NCBI GenBank assembly: GCA_009377475.1
Contig: WHTY01000010.1
Span: 16,548-80,547, forward strand
DNA: 64,000 nucleotides
Source: Actinophytocola sp.
Lineage (GTDB): Bacteria > Actinomycetota > Actinomycetes > Mycobacteriales > Pseudonocardiaceae
Direction: 5' to 3'
A program made the translations under genes and the position numbers. How positions within the stretch are numbered: the stretch's first letter is position 1; each line of letters begins with the position of its first letter. The notes beneath the pieces were generated by a model, which was not told the DNA's origin, did no database searches, and saw nothing but the letters and a program-made list of their open reading frames with translations. Of the stretch, positions 61,690 through 64,000 are shown piece after piece.

Positions 61690-61925
61690 CTCCTCGCGGG
61701 TGTCGTGCTCGCATGTGATCGTCACTGATCGCCACGCGGGGACGACGCGCACACTCTTGGCCTGCGCTCCGCGGTACCACCCCGCTTGTCCGCGCACCTG
61801 GCGCGGACCTCTCGTCGTGCGGCGGTGACGGGCCGCTCCCGTCCGGGTCTAGTGAGGCAGCCGCGCTGCCCGTTCTTCCGGATGGCTCCCCGGTGATGGC
61901 CGGATCACTGCCGTGGTGACTCCAG
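61690..61925 (-). ncRNA. T-box leader controlling ileS
   Basis: The minus strand carries the T-box bulge sequence GGTGGTACCGCGG (about 61769-61781) that pairs with the uncharged tRNA acceptor end. Upstream is the short stem I of actinobacterial ileS T-boxes: CCATCACCGGGGAGCC with an ATC (Ile) specifier at 61897-61895 and GGAAGAACGGGC. There is no strong terminator stem before the ATG, so control is probably translational, by sequestering the GAGGAG site as reported for mycobacterial ileS. Confidence 0.9.
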
Positions 61926-62049
61926 GTTAACGCCGTAGGGCAACCGAGTTGTTCCGAGGGTGTGTTCCGGTGTGAGGTGGTGCCGTCTCGGCGCGGGGAT
62001 GCCGTCTCGGCGCGGGCCGGGTCGGCGCGGGTCGGGCCGCCCGGCTGAG

Positions 62050-62104
62050 CGAGCCCAAGGTGGCCTTGGGCACCGAATATGTACCGAAGGCGCCCTTGGG
62101 CTCG
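62050..62104. repeat. 55-bp palindromic element (copy 2)
   Basis: Imperfect inverted repeat with arms CGAGCCCAAGGTGGCCTTGG and complement around CACCGAATATGTAC. About 85% identical to 19995-20049, same length and orientation. Confidence 0.8.
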
Positions 62105-62114
62105 CCCGTGCGCG

Positions 62115-62204
62115 GAGTTGATCTTCCTTGCTCCATGAGTGGCGAGATTTTGCCCGTTTTCGACCGGTTCGGTTCGTCACACAGGGAGCAAAGAAGATCA
62201 ACTC
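62115..62204. repeat. 90-bp inverted-repeat element, GTTGATCT type
   Basis: GAGTTGATCTTC (62115-62126) and its complement (62193-62204) form 12 bp, continued by 7 of 8 inner pairs (TTGCTCC). The 50-nt centre contains GATTTTGCCCGTTTTCGACC and part-pairs with itself. The ends share AGTTGATCT with 26334-26389. It could be a terminator for the 62309-62983 gene or a small non-autonomous element. Confidence 0.6.
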
Positions 62205-62308
62205 TACGGCGAGGCTGGGCTGCGAAGTAGGCCTGCGCGCGAACTAGAGGTGACGGCGTTGGCCTGCGTGCGCGAGGACGGTGCTCGTGGCGACGCCAGC
62301 AACGTCGA

Positions 62309-62983
62309 CTACTCGCGGCCGAACTTGCCCAGCGAACGCTTCTGTTTCTTCCTCGCGCGCGCCACCAGCGCCGCGTCGGGACCGCAGTGGACACACGGGG
62401 TGAAGCCGAGTTCGCGGGCCTCGGACACCGCGATCGGAATGGTGTCCTTGTCGACAAGCCAGCCGCACTCCGCCAGGTGGTAGCGGGGCTGCTCGTCGAT
62501 GACCAGCACCTCGTGGTCGAGCTCGGACACCATCAGCAGGTCGGCGGCGTCGGTGTCCTCCTCGCCGGGCGGGGTGTGCGGGTCGTGCCGGGTGACGGCG
62601 GAACGCGCGGCGGGCTCTGCGAGCTCCGGCGTCCGCTCGGCGGTGTCGGCTTCCTCCGCAGCGCCGTCGGCACGGTTGGCGCCCTCGATCGTGTCAGCGG
62701 TGCCCGCCGTGGCGACGGTGCGCTCGGCGTCGTCCCCGACGGTCTCATCGGCCTGGGGCTCGTCCCCGGCGGCGGTCTCGTCGGCTTCATCGGACGTCTC
62801 TCCCGCCGCGTGGACCGCCGCGCGCTGCTGCGCGCGCCGACGCAACCAGTCCACGAGCAACGCCACCGCGGCGAGCGCCGATGCGCCGATGGACACCCAC
62901 GCCCACAGCGACGACGCGGTGATCAGCGCGGTGACCAGCAGCGCGAGCGCCGCCAGCACCAAGATCAACACGAGAGAAAGCAC
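62309..62983 (-). CDS. Membrane protein with acidic linker and C-terminal Cys domain
   Basis: 224 residues. Two transmembrane helices (LSLVLILVLAALALLVTALI and WAWVSIGASALAAVALLVDWL) are followed by about 90 residues rich in Glu, Ala and Thr. The C-terminal domain reads YHLAECGWLVDKDTIPIAVSEARELGFTPCVHCGPDAAL, with one Cys before and a CxxC after, a possible metal site. The tail is basic (ARARKKQKRSLGKFGRE). GTG 62983. Downstream of wag31, in the place of Rv2144c-like membrane proteins. Function unknown. Confidence 0.75.
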   Translation of the reverse strand: MLSLVLILVLAALALLVTALITASSLWAWVSIGASALAAVALLVDWLRRRAQQRAAVHAAGETSDEADETAAGDEPQADETVGDDAERTVATAGTADTIEGANRADGAAEEADTAERTPELAEPAARSAVTRHDPHTPPGEEDTDAADLLMVSELDHEVLVIDEQPRYHLAECGWLVDKDTIPIAVSEARELGFTPCVHCGPDAALVARARKKQKRSLGKFGRE

Positions 62984-63023
62984 GTCGAATTACATCACAC
63001 AAGACAGCGCGGCCAGGCGCATG

Positions 63024-63035
63024 ACACCCGGGTGT
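63024..63035. promoter_or_regulatory. 12-bp perfect palindrome upstream of the 62983 gene
   Basis: ACACCCGGGTGT lies 41-52 nt upstream of GTG 62983 in the 152-bp gap after wag31. Possible operator. Confidence 0.3.
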
Positions 63036-63081
63036 GGCACGGTCCGCCGCGAGTGGCCGGAAAAGGCGGTGACAAGGCTGA

Positions 63082-63110
63082 TTCCGGTCTCCCGATATGA
63101 GAGACCGGAA
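63082..63110 (-). terminator. 10-bp hairpin after wag31
   Basis: TTCCGGTCTC (63082-63091) pairs with GAGACCGGAA (63101-63110) around a 9-nt loop, 26 nt past the wag31 stop. Confidence 0.7.
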
Positions 63111-63135
63111 CCGGCGTGAGGGTCAGTGCGTCGCG

Positions 63136-64000
63136 TCAGCCCGCCTCCGCGCGCGGGCCGAACGAAAATCCTTGGTTGCCACCAGCGGGGCCGTTCTCGG
63201 ATCCGCTGGACGCGGCCGCCGAGGCGGGCGCGGCGGAACCGCGGTCGTCGAGCTCGCGTAGTTGCGATTCGAGGAAACCACGCAAGCGCGTGCGGTACTC
63301 CCGCTCGATCGTGCGTAGCTCGTCGATCTTCTTGCTGAGCGCGTCCTTCTCAGCGTTGAGGCTGTTCATGGACTCGGTGTACTTGCGCTGCGCCTCGCGG
63401 TCCATCGACGTCGCCTTGTCACGCGACTGCCGCTCGATCGTCTCCGCGCGGGTCCGCGCGTCGTTGAGCATGGTCTCCGCTCTGGTGCGGGCCTCGTTGA
63501 CCATCGCGTCGGCCTTCGAGCGCGCCTCGGAGAGCAGCTGCTCCGACTTGGCGCGGGCCTCGGAGAGCATGCCGTCGGACTCGGCCTTGGCCTCGCCGGT
63601 CAGCCGGTCGGCCATCTCCTGCGCGAGCCCGAGCACCTTGGCGGCCTGCACGTTCGGCTCACCCGACTCGCCGGAGGCCTGACCGGCAAGCGCTGCGGCG
63701 TGCGCCTGGGTCTGCTCCAGCGCCGTCTGCGGGTTCGGCACCGACGCCAGCCGCCGGGGCGGCTCCTCGTGGCGCGCGGGCGGGGCAGGCGGCGGCGGGC
63801 TCGGCGCGTGAGCGGCGGAGGACTGCGCGTCGCTGCGCGCGGCCTCCAGCTCAGCGTCAAGCTGCTCGACCTGCTGCCGCAGCTCGTTGTTCTCCTCGAT
63901 CAGGCGGGCAAGCTCGGTCTCCACCAAGTCGAGGAAGGCGTCCACCTCGTCCTCGTTGTAGCCCCGTTTGCCTATCGGTGGCTTGCTGAACGCGACGTTG
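63136..64000 (-). CDS. wag31: DivIVA/Wag31 polar growth scaffold (5' end outside window)
   Basis: At least 288 residues; the first ten or so codons lie beyond 64000. The DivIVA N-terminal domain is seen as [27 protein letters not shown] with the membrane-insertion and crossed-loop sequence. A first coiled coil ([28 protein letters not shown]) is followed by a Pro/Ala-rich linker and a long second coiled coil with heptads ([34 protein letters not shown]). Marks negatively curved membrane at poles and directs cell-wall growth. Essential in mycobacteria. Confidence 0.95.
   Translation of the reverse strand, partial: NVAFSKPPIGKRGYNEDEVDAFLDLVETELARLIEENNELRQQVEQLDAELEAARSDAQSSAAHAPSPPPPAPPARHEEPPRRLASVPNPQTALEQTQAHAAALAGQASGESGEPNVQAAKVLGLAQEMADRLTGEAKAESDGMLSEARAKSEQLLSEARSKADAMVNEARTRAETMLNDARTRAETIERQSRDKATSMDREAQRKYTESMNSLNAEKDALSKKIDELRTIEREYRTRLRGFLESQLRELDDRGSAAPASAAASSGSENGPAGGNQGFSFGPRAEAG

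Noticed and set aside
59582..61828. A 748-codon open frame opposite ileS
   Set aside because: Shadow of ileS, which has all synthetase motifs; the antisense translation has no domain.
1..64000. tRNA, rRNA, insertion sequence or prophage genes
   Set aside because: None recognised by eye on either strand; all sizeable frames are accounted for by other genes or their shadows.

Overview
The window is about 70% G+C and densely coded. It uses many GTG starts and short start/stop overlaps. It carries actinobacterial markers: DUF3000, DUF3159, DUF3710, DUF3093, DUF4193, DUF7455 and DUF3039 families, Cei, polyphosphate glucokinase, HemQ and Wag31. Gene order from 1 to 22.6 kb follows the Mycobacterium tuberculosis block around Rv2676c-Rv2703 (hemQ, hemY, hemE, DUF3000, rnd, dxs, RNA methyltransferase, ceoB/ceoC, DUF3159, Rv2695-like, DUF3710, dut, DUF3093, DUF4193, cei, suhB, ppgK, sigA), with some insertions. 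Gene content and repeat style suggest a member of the Pseudonocardiales (Amycolatopsis, Saccharomonospora or Prauserella-like). The genus is an inference.

Layout. 0-4 kb: msrB, then the coproporphyrin-dependent haem genes hemE-hemY-hemQ on the minus strand. 4.2-12.6 kb: DUF3000, an orphan LuxR-type regulator, RNase D, a two-component pair, dxs and a TrmA/RlmD-like RNA methyltransferase. 12.6-22.6 kb: K+ uptake regulators, small actinobacterial membrane or zinc-ribbon proteins, dut, cei, suhB, ppgK and the principal sigma factor. 22.7-26.3 kb: an SRPBCC/AMP-ligase fusion, an EamA exporter and a small zinc-ribbon protein. 26.4-31.2 kb: a xylose-type ABC importer operon (xylF-xylG-xylH) ending with a ROK repressor, with a palindromic operator upstream of xylF. 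31.3-37 kb: SF2 helicase, YihY-like membrane protein, DUF3039, pseudouridine glycosidase and zinc alcohol dehydrogenase.

37-48.3 kb: a compact minus-strand operon (SRPBCC, ArsA-like ATPase, Cys-motif protein, ROK glucokinase, Nudix-NYN fusion), a phosphoesterase, a FadD15-like ligase, DUF2993 and a tandem pair of DUF885 peptidase-like proteins. 48.3-53.8 kb is the accessory part: an HTH/proline-rich/Ig-like protein, a possible cell-wall-sorting remnant, a Tat-exported FAD/Fe-S GMC dehydrogenase pair, a 119-bp lspA fragment and a damaged ADP-ribosylglycohydrolase. 53.8-64 kb returns to core genes: rluD, a possible 19-codon ORF, lspA, a CPA1 antiporter, a membrane hydrolase, ileS with a T-box leader, a membrane protein and the 3' part of wag31.

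The most unusual structure is non-coding. Several intergenic gaps are filled by tandem arrays with an exact or near-exact 21-bp period (13949-13990, 14014-14089, 20076-20138, 34719-34844, 36915-36977), some abutting stop codons. There are also two copies of a 55-bp palindromic element and several long perfect hairpins between convergent genes. Many genes show a TANNNT -10 box 7-8 nt before the start codon, as expected for leaderless mRNAs. No rRNA, tRNA, CRISPR array or insertion sequence was recognised.
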